A DNA stretch of 20,988 nucleotides from Termitomyces sp. T153 (lineage: Eukaryota; Basidiomycota; Agaricomycetes; Agaricales; Lyophyllaceae): the NCBI GenBank assembly GCA_018296165.2, contig JACKQL020000267.1, positions 1-20,988 of the forward strand, read 5' to 3'. Numbering within the stretch: position 1 is the stretch's first letter; every line of letters begins with the position of its first letter. A program made the translations under genes and the position numbers. This document shows, one piece after another, positions 1 through 9,857 of this stretch. Under the pieces are notes generated by a model that searched no databases, had not been told where the DNA came from, and saw nothing but the letters and a program-made list of their open reading frames with translations.

Positions 1-303
1 GAGAATGCTGTTATTAATTGGTCAAAGGATATTCTATCCTTGCAACCAGCTTATATACTATATCTGTGGCTATGCTATGGCTAATGCTATGTGTAGTAAG
101 TGGCCTGGGTATGCTAAGCAGTAATGACTATCAATACATCAAAAGGAGAAATAGAGTCCAATGACTATGAAGGGCTGACTAATACTGTCTGGAGAGTGCA
201 GGGGCTCAGTGGCCAGTTGGTCAGATATGCTAGAGATGATGCTATACTTGTGACTAAGGCCAGATAGAGTCAGAGTTACCCATAAAGGGGTCATCCCCTT
301 ATA
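1..303 (-). repeat. 3' LTR of KH element copy 1 (partial)
   Basis: On the minus strand this begins TATAAGGGGATGAC, the decayed form of the TGTAAGGGGATGAC start seen in the other copies, and runs off the window. It lacks roughly the last 165 bp compared with the complete LTRs at 14863-15340 and 16937-17415. Confidence 0.88.
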
Positions 304-348
304 TCACCCCCTCCTCAAGGTTTGTTGACCCAACAAACAGCTGCAGCA

Positions 349-1326
349 TTAAGATGCTCTTCCCCATCTCCAATATGGCTGACTATGATGTGCAATGGCT
401 GGTTCTGCCCCCCTGGAATGATGTCTGAAGGCATAGTATATTATTGGGGCCAATGCATCAGGCACCAGAGTAGAGAGGGTCATGGAAGAAGTTGTGTCCA
501 TTGGAGAAGCTGGTGTAGCCCCCTCATGAACACTCAACATTGGTGAGTTCAGAGGGAGAGATGGGAGTTGCTGGGTAGAAGGGGTAGGAGCCATGGTAGT
601 GGTCTGAGATGCTGCTGCCAGAGTGCTAGAAGAGGGTGCTCCTGGCCTGGTAGAAGTAGGGGTGGATGATGCAGTGGATCCTGAAGGTGCCAGTGCAGCA
701 ACTGCTGGCACAACATTGCCTGAATGTTGCTTCTGTGGTATGTGTACTTGCTTTTTAGCTATCTGCTTTCCAATAACTATAAGGGCTTCTCCAATCTGCT
801 GATCAGAGCCCTGGATGGAGATGAACCAGTAGTCTCCTCCCACTAAGCTAACTGTAAAAGCTGCCAAATGGGTGCCAGAGATGTTGAGGGCTTGTTTAAG
901 GCCCTGCCCCTGGTGACCAACCACATGTGTGACAAGAGAGTTGGGGAGTTTGAGTGTGCACTTAAAATGTGGGGTACAGCCATCAGTAGGAGGAAGGTCC
1001 CAAGCAAAGGGGATGGCAAGGGGAACATCAGAGGTAGGGCATACTACATATTGAAGAATGCAAGAGGTGAGTGCAGTAGGAGTTTTGATGGTAGACAGGG
1101 GCTTCAGCTGCCCTGGAGGAGCCAATTGTGTTGCTGTGCCTGCTTTGCTCCAGCAACCACCCATACTAGGCTGTGAGGCTGTTTGGGCAGTGGCAACAGT
1201 GGCAACAGTGGGCAAGGGCATACAACTGGACTCAAGTGCCACTAGTCTGCTTTCAAGTCCTGCTACAAGAGTTAGCAGTCTCTCAATAGTGTTGGTGGGA
1301 TTGGACAAAGCAGCAGAGGACAACAT
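349..1326 (-). CDS. KH-domain protein of a non-autonomous LTR element (gag-like)
   Basis: A 325-aa ORF fills the internal region of the element. Residues about 1-35 form a short helical or coiled stretch rich in Leu and Ser. Residues about 115-190 match a type I KH fold: an N-terminal strand (FKCTLKLP), then SLVTHVVG, the GxxG-type loop GHQG, a helix (LKQALNISG), a strand (WFISIQG) and a final helix (QQIGEALIVIGKQI). KH domains bind single-stranded RNA or DNA. The rest is Ser/Thr/Pro-rich and looks disordered. There is no zinc knuckle and no catalytic motif. Its position between LTRs suggests a gag-like, RNA-packaging role, but that is inference. The frame is fully open although the DNA has almost no CG. 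The equivalent frame at 15430-16891 has the same length once a nested LTR is removed. Confidence 0.72.
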   Translation of the reverse strand: MLSSAALSNPTNTIERLLTLVAGLESRLVALESSCMPLPTVATVATAQTASQPSMGGCWSKAGTATQLAPPGQLKPLSTIKTPTALTSCILQYVVCPTSDVPLAIPFAWDLPPTDGCTPHFKCTLKLPNSLVTHVVGHQGQGLKQALNISGTHLAAFTVSLVGGDYWFISIQGSDQQIGEALIVIGKQIAKKQVHIPQKQHSGNVVPAVAALAPSGSTASSTPTSTRPGAPSSSTLAAASQTTTMAPTPSTQQLPSLPLNSPMLSVHEGATPASPMDTTSSMTLSTLVPDALAPIIYYAFRHHSRGAEPAIAHHSQPYWRWGRAS

Positions 1327-1415
1327 AGTGTCTTGAGGTTAGGGTGAGGTCAAAGGTAGGTGGTAGGTTGGATGTTGTGGGCTAGAGGTGTGGACAATGT
1401 AGGGACTGATCAAGA

Positions 1416-1880
1416 TGTGAGGGGATAAGCACAACTGTGGATAAACCTGGCTAGAACAAGCAAGCACAAGCAACAAGTGAGTGTCAAAGGAGCATGAAGT
1501 GGCTAAGAGGCAGACAAGGGACAAGCACAGCAAGCTAAGCTAAGGTAATGATGCTGGGGCTCTCACAGTCGATTCACTGGATAGACCTAGAGAATGCTGT
1601 TATTGATTGGTCAAAGGATATTCTATTCTTGCAACTAGCTTATATATTACATCTGTGGCTATGCTATGAATGGTAAGTGGCCCAGGTATGCTAAGCAGTA
1701 ATGACTATCAATATGTCAAAAGGAGAAATAGAGTCTAATGACTACAAAGGGCTGACTAATACTGTCTGGAGGGTGCAGGGGCTTGGCAGCCAGTTGGTTG
1801 GATATGTTAGAGATAATGCTATACCTGTGACTAAGGCCAGATAGAGTTGGAGTTACCCATAAAGGAGTCATCCCCTTATA
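1416..1880 (-). repeat. 5' LTR of KH element copy 1
   Basis: It spans the TATAAGGGG start (at 1880, minus strand) to the CCCCTCACA end (at 1416). It matches the 478-479-bp LTRs of copy 2 with many transitions and small deletions, for a length of 465 bp. The motif TATATAAGC of the better-preserved copies, a likely TATA box, is mutated here. Confidence 0.88.
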
Positions 1881-2152
1881 GGATCTCCATGGATGTGGAT
1901 GCTGCCAGGCAGCTCCACACTGCCCTGCTGCTGTGCCAGAGATGCCAGAAGCCTGGGCACTTTGCATGGCACTGCCCCCTGGGCCTGGAAGTACACTACC
2001 TTTTTATGGCAGAGCAGGAGGAACTCCTCCTGCAGCTGCTAGTTGCAAAGGATGCTGCTGGAGCTCCATTGCTGGATAAGCCTACACCAGAGTTGACCCT
2101 GGTGGAGATCAGTGCATGTGCCTCACCTCCAGAGCTGGAGGGGGATTTTTAG
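1881..2152 (+). pseudogene. gag: Chromovirus gag, C-terminal part with zinc knuckle
   Basis: In frame 2, from the insertion junction to a TAG at 2150-2152, about 90 residues of gag remain. A CCHC zinc knuckle (CQRCQKPGHFAWHC, spacing C-x2-C-x4-H-x4-C) is coded at 1934-1975 and would bind RNA during packaging. The acidic, Leu-rich tail is usual for this family. The upstream gag is cut off by the KH element. The pol frame that follows is -1 relative to gag, which fits a gag/pol frameshift arrangement, though decay near 2152-2160 makes this uncertain. Confidence 0.82.
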
Positions 2153-2163
2153 TTGAGTGATGG

Positions 2164-5100
2164 ATGAGGTGTACACCTCCATTGCTGGGTGCTAACAGAT
2201 TCTTGTGTCTGTCAATAGAAAATGAAACTGCCTTTTCTGATGCCCTTCATTCTGAGACAGAAGAACCTCAACACCCCCCTTCAGACATACAAATACTAAC
2301 TCCAGAGCCCCCACTGAGCTCCCCAATGCCTCCAAAGGTCTGTCAGCACAGCCCTGCTTGGGCATGTCAAATGCCCCAACAGTATGTGATGGCCTCTGCC
2401 CTGTCCACCAACTCCCTGTGCCTCAATGTGGAGATTGAGACAACAGACACTCAGCAAACCTGCAGAGTCACTGCTCTTCTGGACAGCAGAGTGACAGGAC
2501 TGTTCCTGGACTTGGAGTTTGTCAAACACCATGGCCTGACCATGCAGCCCCTTCCCAAGCCCATTCCTGTCTATAACATCAACAGAACACCTAATGAAGC
2601 AGGCACCATCAACTCTGTGGTTGATCTGGTCCTCTGTTATTAGAACCACATAGAGCATGCTATATTTGCTATCACCAGCTTGGGAAGGCAGGACATGATC
2701 CTTGGTTTTACATGGCTCTGGGAGCACAACCTCAAGGTTGATTGGACCAAAGAGAAGGTAACCATAAGCAGGTGCCCCTGGAAGTGTTCTGCCTGTGCCA
2801 TAGAGGATAGAGCAGAATGCTGGACCCAAGTTTGGGAGCACACAGCTATCTGTGCATGTTGCACCAGCCCTCTCCCCTTTGCAGATCTAGACCTCCTGGA
2901 TCCCCCACCTCTGGCATTCCCTGATAGAGAGGCCCTTTATGAGGACAATTGGAGCAACAGCAGAGCCCTGGAAGAGGAGCATGGAGGGGAGTTTGGTGGC
3001 ATATGCAAGCCAGAGCTCCCAGACAAAGTGGTAGAAGTGGGGGATTGAATCTATGCTACCACCATATACCTGCTGCCCTCCATTGCAGAGATCTGGGCTA
3101 GCCAGACCATGTCTCAATGGCTGGCCCAGGCATTTGCTGCTAAGGCCACACCTCAAGATTTCTGGAATGTGGTACCACCCTATCTTCATGCATTTGAGGA
3201 TGTGTTCTCCAAAGCTTCATTTGACTTGCTTCTGGAGTGCAAGAGGTGGGACCACACTATTGAACTGCTACCAGACTCAGCACCCTCCAGCTGTAAGGTC
3301 TACCCACTTGCACCCTGGGAATAGGACAAGCTCAATGCATTCCTGCAGGAGAACCTGGACTCTAGTTGCATCTGCCCATCCAAGTCTCCAATGGCTTCTC
3401 CAGTCTTCTTCATTGAAAAGAAGGATGGCTCCCTCTGACTAGTCCAGGACTACTGGATACTCAACACCATGATGGTGAAGAACCATTACCCTCTCCCCCT
3501 CATCTCCAAGCTCATCAACAACCTCCAGTGTGTGCAATACTTTACTAAGCTAGATGTCTGGTGGAGTTACAACAACATGCACATTCAGGAGGGAGATGAG
3601 TGAAAGGCTGCCTTCCAGACCAACTGGAGATTGTTTGAGCCACTTGTTATGTTCTTTGGACTCACTAATAGCCCTGCCACCTTCCAGACCATGATGAACA
3701 ACATCTTCTGGGACCTCATAGCAGAGGGCATAGTGTGTGTGTACCTTGACAACATCCTCATATATACCAAAGCACTGGAGGAACACAGTCAGATCACTCA
3801 CCTTGTCCTGGAATGCCTCCACCAGCACCAGCTCTACCTCAAGCTAGAGAAGTGCAAGTTCAAACAAACCTGGATTGAGTACCTGGGCCTGATCATATTG
3901 CATGGAACTGCAGAGGTGGATCTAGTGAAGATAGCAGGTGTGGTGGAGTAGCTGGAGCCCCAGAACAAGAAGGAGGTGCAGGTGTTCCTTGGTTTTGCAA
4001 ACTTCTACTGGAGATTCATCCAGGACTTCTCACACCACACCTGTCCACTATTTGACCTCACAGGAGAGGATGTTCCATAGAGTTGGGGACCTCCAGAGCA
4101 AATGGCCTTTGACACTCTCAAGCATGCCATGACCTCCAGACCTGTCCTCCTCTTCCTGGACAACAATTCTCCCTTCTGGGTGGAGGCCAACAACTCCAAC
4201 TTTGCCACTGGAGCTGTGCTCTCACAGCGATCTCTGGAGGATGGGAAGTGGCATCCAGTGGCCTTTTACTCCAAGAGCCTGAATGCAGTGGAGTGGAACT
4301 ACAAGATCCATGACAAAGAGATGCTGGCCATCATCTGGTTGTTCAAGGAGTGGCAGCACTTTCTGGAGGGCATGTGGCACAAGTTTGAGGTCTGGATGGA
4401 TCACAAGAACCTGGAATATTTCCAGACAGCCAAGAAGCTCAATTGCTGACAGGCCCAGTAGTCCCTCTACCTTGCCAACTTTAACTTCTCTTTGCACCAT
4501 AAGCCTGGCTGGAGTATGGGGAAACCAGATGCCTTGTCCTGGAGAGTGGACCATGGCATGGGAGAAGGGGATAACAGCAATATTGTGCTCCTCCACCCTG
4601 AATTGTTTGCAATCTGAGCCATGGAGGGTCTTGCTGTTGAGGGAGCAGAAGCAGACATTCTCTGGGACATATGGCAGGGTAATCAGGATGGTCAGCAGGA
4701 GGAGCTGGTGGCACAAGCTGCTTGGACACTGAAGTCAGGGCATACCACCAGTGCCAAGGTGGTTCACACTGATGAATAGGCCCTCCAAGATGAAATCCTG
4801 ACCTTTTGAGACCATATCTATGTCCCTAACATTCCAGAGCTCTGTTGGAAGATTGTGGAGCAACACCACAACTCCTGCATTGCAGGGCACCCTGGACAGT
4901 GAAAGACACTGGAGCTAGTATTGCAGAACTACTGGTGGCCCCAGATGTCCTGGTATATTGGGTCCTACACTAGTACTTGCAATCTCTGCCTCTGGACCAA
5001 GCCCCAGTGCCAAATCCCCTATGAACAGTTACACCTGCTACCTGTGCCCACAGAATCATGGAGTGTGGCATCCATGGACTTTATTGTAGAGCTCCCTGAT

Positions 5101-6210
5101 GCCCACAGTTATGATGTGATCATGGTAGTGGTAGACCTATACAGCAAGCAAGCACACTTGATTCTGACCCACACCACCTGCTCTGCCATGGGCACTGCAA
5201 ACCTGTACCAGAGGAATGTCTAGAAGCTCCACAGCCTCTCCAACGCCTACATCTCAGATCAGAGACCATGATTCATGGCAGAGTTCACCCAGGAGCTCTA
5301 CCAACTGCTCAGAGTGAAGCTCCACACCACTACCACCTACCATCCACAGTCTGATGGCCAGATGGAATGCATAAACCAGGAGTTAGAGCAGTATCTCCAC
5401 CTCTTTGGCAACAAATGCCAAGATGACTGGGACAAACTCCTCCCTGACACTGAATTCCAATACAACAACCATGTTTATGCATCCACCCAGTTCTCCCCAT
5501 TCTTCCTTGACACAGGATGGCATCCATGCATGGGTTTTGAACCCCGGGCCTGGCCCCTGGAGAACAAGGCAGTAAACAAATTTGTGGACTGGATGAGGAG
5601 GTCACAGGAGGAGGCCCAGGCAGCACTAGCAAAGGCAAAGGATGACATGGCATGATACTACAACTGTGGGAGGACCCCAGAGCACAAATATCAGCCTAGA
5701 GATTGAGTCTACCTGGATGCCTCCAACATTATGACTACTTGGCCCTCAAAAAAGCTGTTAGACCAGCAGTTGGGGCCTTTCACAGTGGAATGATAGGTAG
5801 GACCCTTGGCCTATCAACTCTGGCTCCCTGTAGGGATGTGCCAGCTTCTTCCAGTGTTCAACATGGTCAAACTAACCCTGGCCCCTAAGGATCCTATTCT
5901 GGGGTGTCATCTGCCACCTCCACCACCCCCCATGGTGGTCAATGACAATGAGGAATATGAGGTGGAGGAAATCCTGGATAGCTGTTTATTCCAGAGATGA
6001 CTACAATACAAGGTGAAGTGGAAAGGCTACAGGATCAAGGATATCTCCTGGGAGCTATGGGAGAATGTACATGCCCCTGGACTCATCAAGGAGTTCCACC
6101 AGAGACATTCAGATGCCCTGCATGCCATACAAGGGATCTACCCTATCTCACCAGTGGACTGAGCAATCAGGGACTTCTTTTACCCTGCACATCAAGATGC
6201 CACATGCTAG
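2164..6210 (+). pseudogene. pol: Chromovirus pol polyprotein (protease-RT-RNase H-integrase-chromodomain), many stops
   Basis: A single reading frame without indels runs from about 2164 to the natural stop at 6208-6210, with numerous TAG and TGA interruptions (for example 2641, 3046, 3322, 3436, 3601, 3949, 4447). The protease active site is at 2482-2490 and reads DSR instead of D-S/T-G. The reverse transcriptase YxDD box at 3742-3753 reads YLDN. An RNase H region lies at about 4130-4450. The integrase has an HHCC finger (about 4865-4990) and catalytic D (5077), D (5257) and E (5365), giving DD35E spacing in frame. The chromodomain at about 5955-6108 includes YKVKWKGY and would direct insertion to marked chromatin. 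The enzyme would copy and integrate the element, but this copy cannot make it. Confidence 0.93.
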
Positions 6211-6222
6211 AGGGGGGGGTGA
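6210..6222 (+). other. Polypurine tract of the chromovirus
   Basis: A run of A and eight or more G ends in TGA directly before the LTR start TGTCAGAGG. This is the position and composition expected for the plus-strand primer of reverse transcription. It overlaps the end of pol. Confidence 0.75.
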
Positions 6223-6590
6223 TGTCAGAGGACTTCCATTTCTGACCTCCACAACTTGTTCCAGCACCTCTGAAGCTTGTTCAACATCTCTGGGGCTCTT
6301 TCTGGAACCCCAGAGATCTCTGGAGAACTGCAGAGTTCTCCATATTACCTCAGTGATCATTGCCCTAAGGTTAGGAGTAGCTCTGGTCATCTGTACAGTA
6401 GTTCCCATGCCTCTGCCACCTGCTGATGCACTGCACTGAGCAGCAGGGATCCTCAGACTTGTTCTCTTTGGATTCCCCTCTGCTAGGTGATTAGTTACTA
6501 ATTGTATTGTTGTCTACTCCACTAATATACTGTGGATTCCCCTCTGCTAGCTGCATGACTCTGATCTGCTGCTCCTGAGGTTGCCTTACA
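6223..6590 (+). repeat. 3' LTR of the chromovirus
   Basis: It starts TGTCAGAGG after the purine tract. The right end is placed near 6590 at a TTACA, by analogy with TG...CA ends only, because the 5' LTR is outside the window and no comparison is possible. An internal 18-bp direct repeat (6469-6486 and 6533-6550) may be a small insertion or duplication. Confidence 0.62.
6469..6550. repeat. 18-bp direct repeat flanking 46 bp, within the LTR
   Basis: TGGATTCCCCTCTGCTAG occurs identically at 6469-6486 and 6533-6550, with 46 bp of AT-rich sequence between. This is either a tandem duplication of 64 bp followed by divergence or a footprint of a small insertion. No function is implied. Confidence 0.7.
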
Positions 6591-7684
6591 CATACCCAAG
6601 ACTCACTCCCAATGATGATCCTTGAATTTCTGCCTACAATATCTCCACCACAATGGTGCTCTAGGTGGTGAAGCATGTTCCATTGTCCCATTCCAGAATC
6701 TAGTTTGGTGTTCTATTGAGCAAATTACCCAAGAAAAAGAAAGCAACAGTACTTGACATATACATAGCACAACATAAAAACAAGTGGCAAAACAATCATC
6801 GAAACATGCATGCTTTTGCAACCAAGTGTAAATTCCACATTAATGTTGCTCTCCCAGCCAAATTTGCATGACCCTCTGCTTGCAGTGAAGTGTAAACCTC
6901 TTGAGAAATGATCAATTTCCTGGCAGTCCTGTGTCATCCACTCCCTAAGGATGAGAACTATCAATATGACAATTACTTGTATTGAGATAACCTATTGATA
7001 GGAATCTATGCGCAAGTGGCAGGACTTCACAAAATAGAATAAAAGAGGCTCCAGTGAGTACTATAAATCCCATGTTATCTCCTGATTTTATTTACCAGAA
7101 TGGAAAAAATACTCCATGCATCTGCTATGCTACACGTTTTCTTAGTGGAACAGGAGGCTATGGCTTGATGGAGGCTATGGTTACAAAGCAAGACCAAGAA
7201 GAACAGGGAAAGGACATGCAGAACTTTTATATGCTCCCAATTGGGATGAACTACATCTCACAATTAACAGATACACGTGAGCGTGTGTGGGTCTAAAATT
7301 GGAAGGGTTATATTTGTGATTATTGACCAGAGCTGGAGCTTTTGGCCTGCTTTCGAGTGTTATGTAGTGTGCCACGCCTTTCACTCCTTTCATGAATTGT
7401 CGTCAATACTTTGTTCCTCGCTACTCGTCACTGAGCATCACTGAGGCTTTTTGAACGAGAAATGTTTGAGTAGACTGACCAAAACCTCCTGAAATACAAG
7501 CCTCGCGTTGTGTTTCACTGATCAGTCAAATTGTCTTTGAAAGGTTTCATCACGCGTCGCCTGATCCCAAATGACTTGCGATTTCCGTTAAGGATTGCTC
7601 TGAAACTCGTACTACCTATACGCGCTAATAGCTCCTTCCGGAAGACAAGTGGTGCATGTGCTCTTGAATATCGTTATCTTCCTC
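6591..7684. other. Intergenic region between retroelement and RBR gene
   Basis: No gene is supported here. CG dinucleotides stay almost absent to about 7000, so the first 400 bp probably belong to decayed repeat DNA. From about 7010 CG returns and the sequence looks like host DNA. A perfect 10-bp palindrome (ACTGATCAGT) lies at about 7518-7528. The stretch 7300-7684 probably holds the promoter and 5' leader of the downstream gene, but no clear TATA box is placed. Confidence 0.55.
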
Positions 7685-9222
7685 ATGGCAGCTCTCAATA
7701 GTCTAGCAGCACCCTTCGTTCTTGGAGAGTCACACTTCTTCTCACCCGAGAAATTGTCTTCATCCGACAGACATTTGGACAAAGTCATCGTGTATTTTCA
7801 TCACATTCTTGGAATCATACCTGATACGAACAAGGATCATCTACTGTATGTCATTCGGGATACCCTTTCACACAAAGATGCGAGTCTAGAGCATGTCGTT
7901 GACATTATACTCGAGAAGATCGGGGTTGAAGACATGCGGATTGTTCGAGGAGAGGACGAGTATTAACACGTTGAGTGTGGATGTTGTTTTAGCACTTTCC
8001 CTTTCGTGAGTCGCTGCCGTCACTCGATGCGTTATTCAGAAATAACAAAGGAGTGGTCCAGGAGGAGATCGTCCAGTGTCCTGAGACCCATCTATTCTGC
8101 AGTCCATGTATGAAACAGCGTGCATCTAATCTTCTGGGTTCACACAATCCTGATATTCGATGCATCGATCAATCTGGAAGTACTTCACCGCTATCGGTTC
8201 CAGAGCTCCAGCGTTTTTTATCACCCAAGATGATGGATCTATGGGAACGTGCACAATCAAGGAGAGCTCTTGAGTCTGCATGTTTAGAAAATTTGTATTA
8301 TTGCCCGTTTTGTGACTGGGCGTGTATAATCGAAGGCGAAATGACTGGAATTTTGATCTGCAGGAACAAATCTGTATGCGGTCGTTCTAGTTGTATCAGA
8401 TGCGGAAAGTTGGTATGTCTTTCCCGCCAATTCACTGTATTTTTGACTCAGTGGTTCATGGTTCATCATAGGATCACCGTCCAGATTTGTGTGATGGTAC
8501 GAATGTTCATGAAATGAGACAGCTTCCACTGCTCACTTATAAAACTTTAAAGATCAACTCGCAGGAAAACACCATATTGACGAAGCGATGAGTGCGTGCA
8601 AGCATGAATACCAAGCCAGATATAGAGCTCATATGCATAATGTAGGCGGCGCATAGTAAGAAATTGTCCCGGATGCAAGAAACGTGAGTCGACGATCCAC
8701 CGATGTGAACTGATGCTAATTTTCTTGTCTGTGTAGCTTTCATCAAGGAAGCCGGGGTATGAATTCTGCAGCATGCTCATTCATTTGTTGCTCATTTTTC
8801 AAGTACAGTGCAACCGAATGAGATGCTCATATCCAGAATGTAGAACAGAATCATACTACAACTGTCGCGAAACCATTTCAGGATATGAGCATTTTGACAC
8901 AGTACATTTCGTTGACCTAGGACCCTGCCACAATTGGAACTCACGACATCTTCCAGCTGCCTTTGGTAAACCAGGACAACTTCGCACGGGTGATGGAATT
9001 TGTCCTCTGTGGGATCAAGGTATCGAGGAGAGGCACAATGAGGAAGTCAGCCATTGCTCTTACTCTCAAATGGACCAAGAAACTGACGCATTTGTATGTA
9101 GGTCAGAATTGCCGGTAAACAAGCATTACAAGAATTTGAGCATAAAACCACGACAAAAGGGCCCCAAAAATGGTGGCGGAAATGAATGGAACTCAATTTA
9201 CAACATTGTATACATTTTGTAA
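7685..9222 (+). CDS. RBR-type E3 ubiquitin ligase, RNF216/TRIAD3-like, possibly degenerate
   Basis: Proposed exons: 7685-7924, 7976-8005, 8062-8412, 8472-8496, 8565-8595, 8646-8683, 8737-8756, 8809-9222 (1149 nt, 382 aa, phases consistent). RBR ligases take ubiquitin from an E2 onto a cysteine of RING2 and pass it to substrate. An N-terminal CUE-like segment (GIIPDTNKDHLLYVI) is followed directly by RING1 (CGCCF, QCPETHLFCSPC, IRCIDQSG). A complete IBR follows (CPFC, ICRN, VCGRSSCIRC, DHRPDLC), then RING2 (CPGC, KEAGCNRMRC, ISGYEHF). The catalytic Cys of AGCNRM is the first codon of the last exon. Two zinc ligands seem lost: RING1 has GST where GC is usual, and RING2 has SYYNC where SCYVC is usual. 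The linker before RING1 is shorter than I expect, and the first intron uses a weak GTTGAA donor to skip a TAA at 7964. The C-terminal tail after about 9050 is not recognisable. It could be a diverged paralog or a pseudogene. Confidence 0.72.
8737..8756 (+). other. 20-nt microexon of the RBR gene
   Basis: It lies between a GTGAGT...GTAG intron (8684-8736) and a GTATGA...ACAG intron (8757-8808). It codes PFIKEAG, the start of RING2. Skipping it would shift the frame and remove the residues before the catalytic Cys. The match to the family's CPKC-x-PFIKE-x-GCN pattern supports it. Confidence 0.75.
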
Positions 9223-9857
9223 CTCTTGTAATCTTGGGGGTTTGATATTTTGCCAGCGATGCGGAGAGATATTGATGCTTCCCAAAATCAAATAAAAAAA
9301 AACAAAACAAAAGAATTCCAGCGGAATCACAAAACGATGTGTGCAAAGGCAAACGACAACAGATGCATGCATGAAAAAGAGTGGCAAATGGTTATCAGAA
9401 TTTCAGACGATATAAAGGATACAGGGGGTAATTTTGTGAACCACGAAACTTGTATGGTAGGTAGAGACGGATTGGCGGGGTAGAAAGATATAGAAAGAAA
9501 AACCAAAACGGAACAACAAACAAGGCGAGAGACTAGTGTACTACTACTAATGAAACCTTCGTCTATGTAGGGCATTGTGCATGCAAAAGATCGTGGATCA
9601 TGATTGATTTAAAAAAACAGTGCCTCCTTCAGAGTGCGTTGAGTGTATGCGTGAGTTTGTAGATTGCATGCAAGAAAAAGAGAAAAAAAAAACAGATGAA
9701 ACCATGGCGAGAGAGAGAGAACGCGAGGAAGAGAGAGTGGGGAGAATAATGGATGATAGGTCAGAAAAGGACGGGGGACAGAACTGCTGTGAGCCATTAA
9801 GGAAAGCAATGAAAAAAAGAAAAGGAATGAAGGATATAAAGGCTCGTTGAAATATGT
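9223..9857. other. 3' regions of the convergent RBR and KAP95 genes
   Basis: No gene is supported. AATAAA at 9291-9296, about 70 nt after the RBR stop, is a candidate poly(A) signal in an A-rich tract. A GA-rich low-complexity stretch covers about 9675-9745. Open frames here (for example 9620-9850, Lys/Glu-rich) lack any family resemblance and are read from untranslated sequence. Confidence 0.6.
9291..9296 (+). terminator. Candidate polyadenylation signal for the RBR gene
   Basis: A canonical AATAAA lies 69 nt downstream of the proposed stop codon, within an A-rich run. The evidence is position and motif only. Confidence 0.4.

Larger units (their letters stand above)
1..1880 (-). mobile_element. 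KH-ORF LTR retroelement, copy 1 (left end outside window)
   Basis: A small LTR element lies on the minus strand. Its 5' LTR is 1416-1880 and the start of its 3' LTR is 1-303; the rest of that LTR is beyond the left edge. The two LTRs are clearly the same sequence, for example the nearly identical stretches beginning at 1 and at 1591. The internal region (304-1415) holds one ORF and a purine tract just before the 3' LTR (minus strand, about 304-318). No protease, reverse transcriptase or integrase is present, so the element must be non-autonomous. It sits inside the gag of a chromovirus, whose sequence resumes at 1881. The target duplication cannot be tested because the left junction is missing. 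A second copy lies at 14863-17415. Confidence 0.88.
1881..6590 (+). mobile_element. Ty3/gypsy chromovirus, degenerate, 5' part disrupted or outside window
   Basis: A full pol gene and 3' LTR of a Ty3/gypsy element of the chromovirus type are present. The domain order is gag zinc knuckle, protease, reverse transcriptase, RNase H, integrase with an HHCC finger and DD35E core, and a C-terminal chromodomain. A purine tract and the 3' LTR follow. The 5' LTR and most of gag would lie left of the inserted KH element, outside the window. Many in-frame stops and mutated catalytic residues show that it is dead. CG dinucleotides are almost absent, consistent with long-term cytosine methylation decay or RIP-like mutation. 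Confidence 0.93.

Noticed and set aside
7054..7296. 80-codon + strand frame
   Set aside because: It lies at the edge of CG-depleted DNA with no family resemblance, no visible splice partner and no relation to the downstream gene.
9620..9850. Lys/Glu-rich 76-codon frame
   Set aside because: It derives from GA-rich low-complexity DNA in the 3' region between convergent genes.
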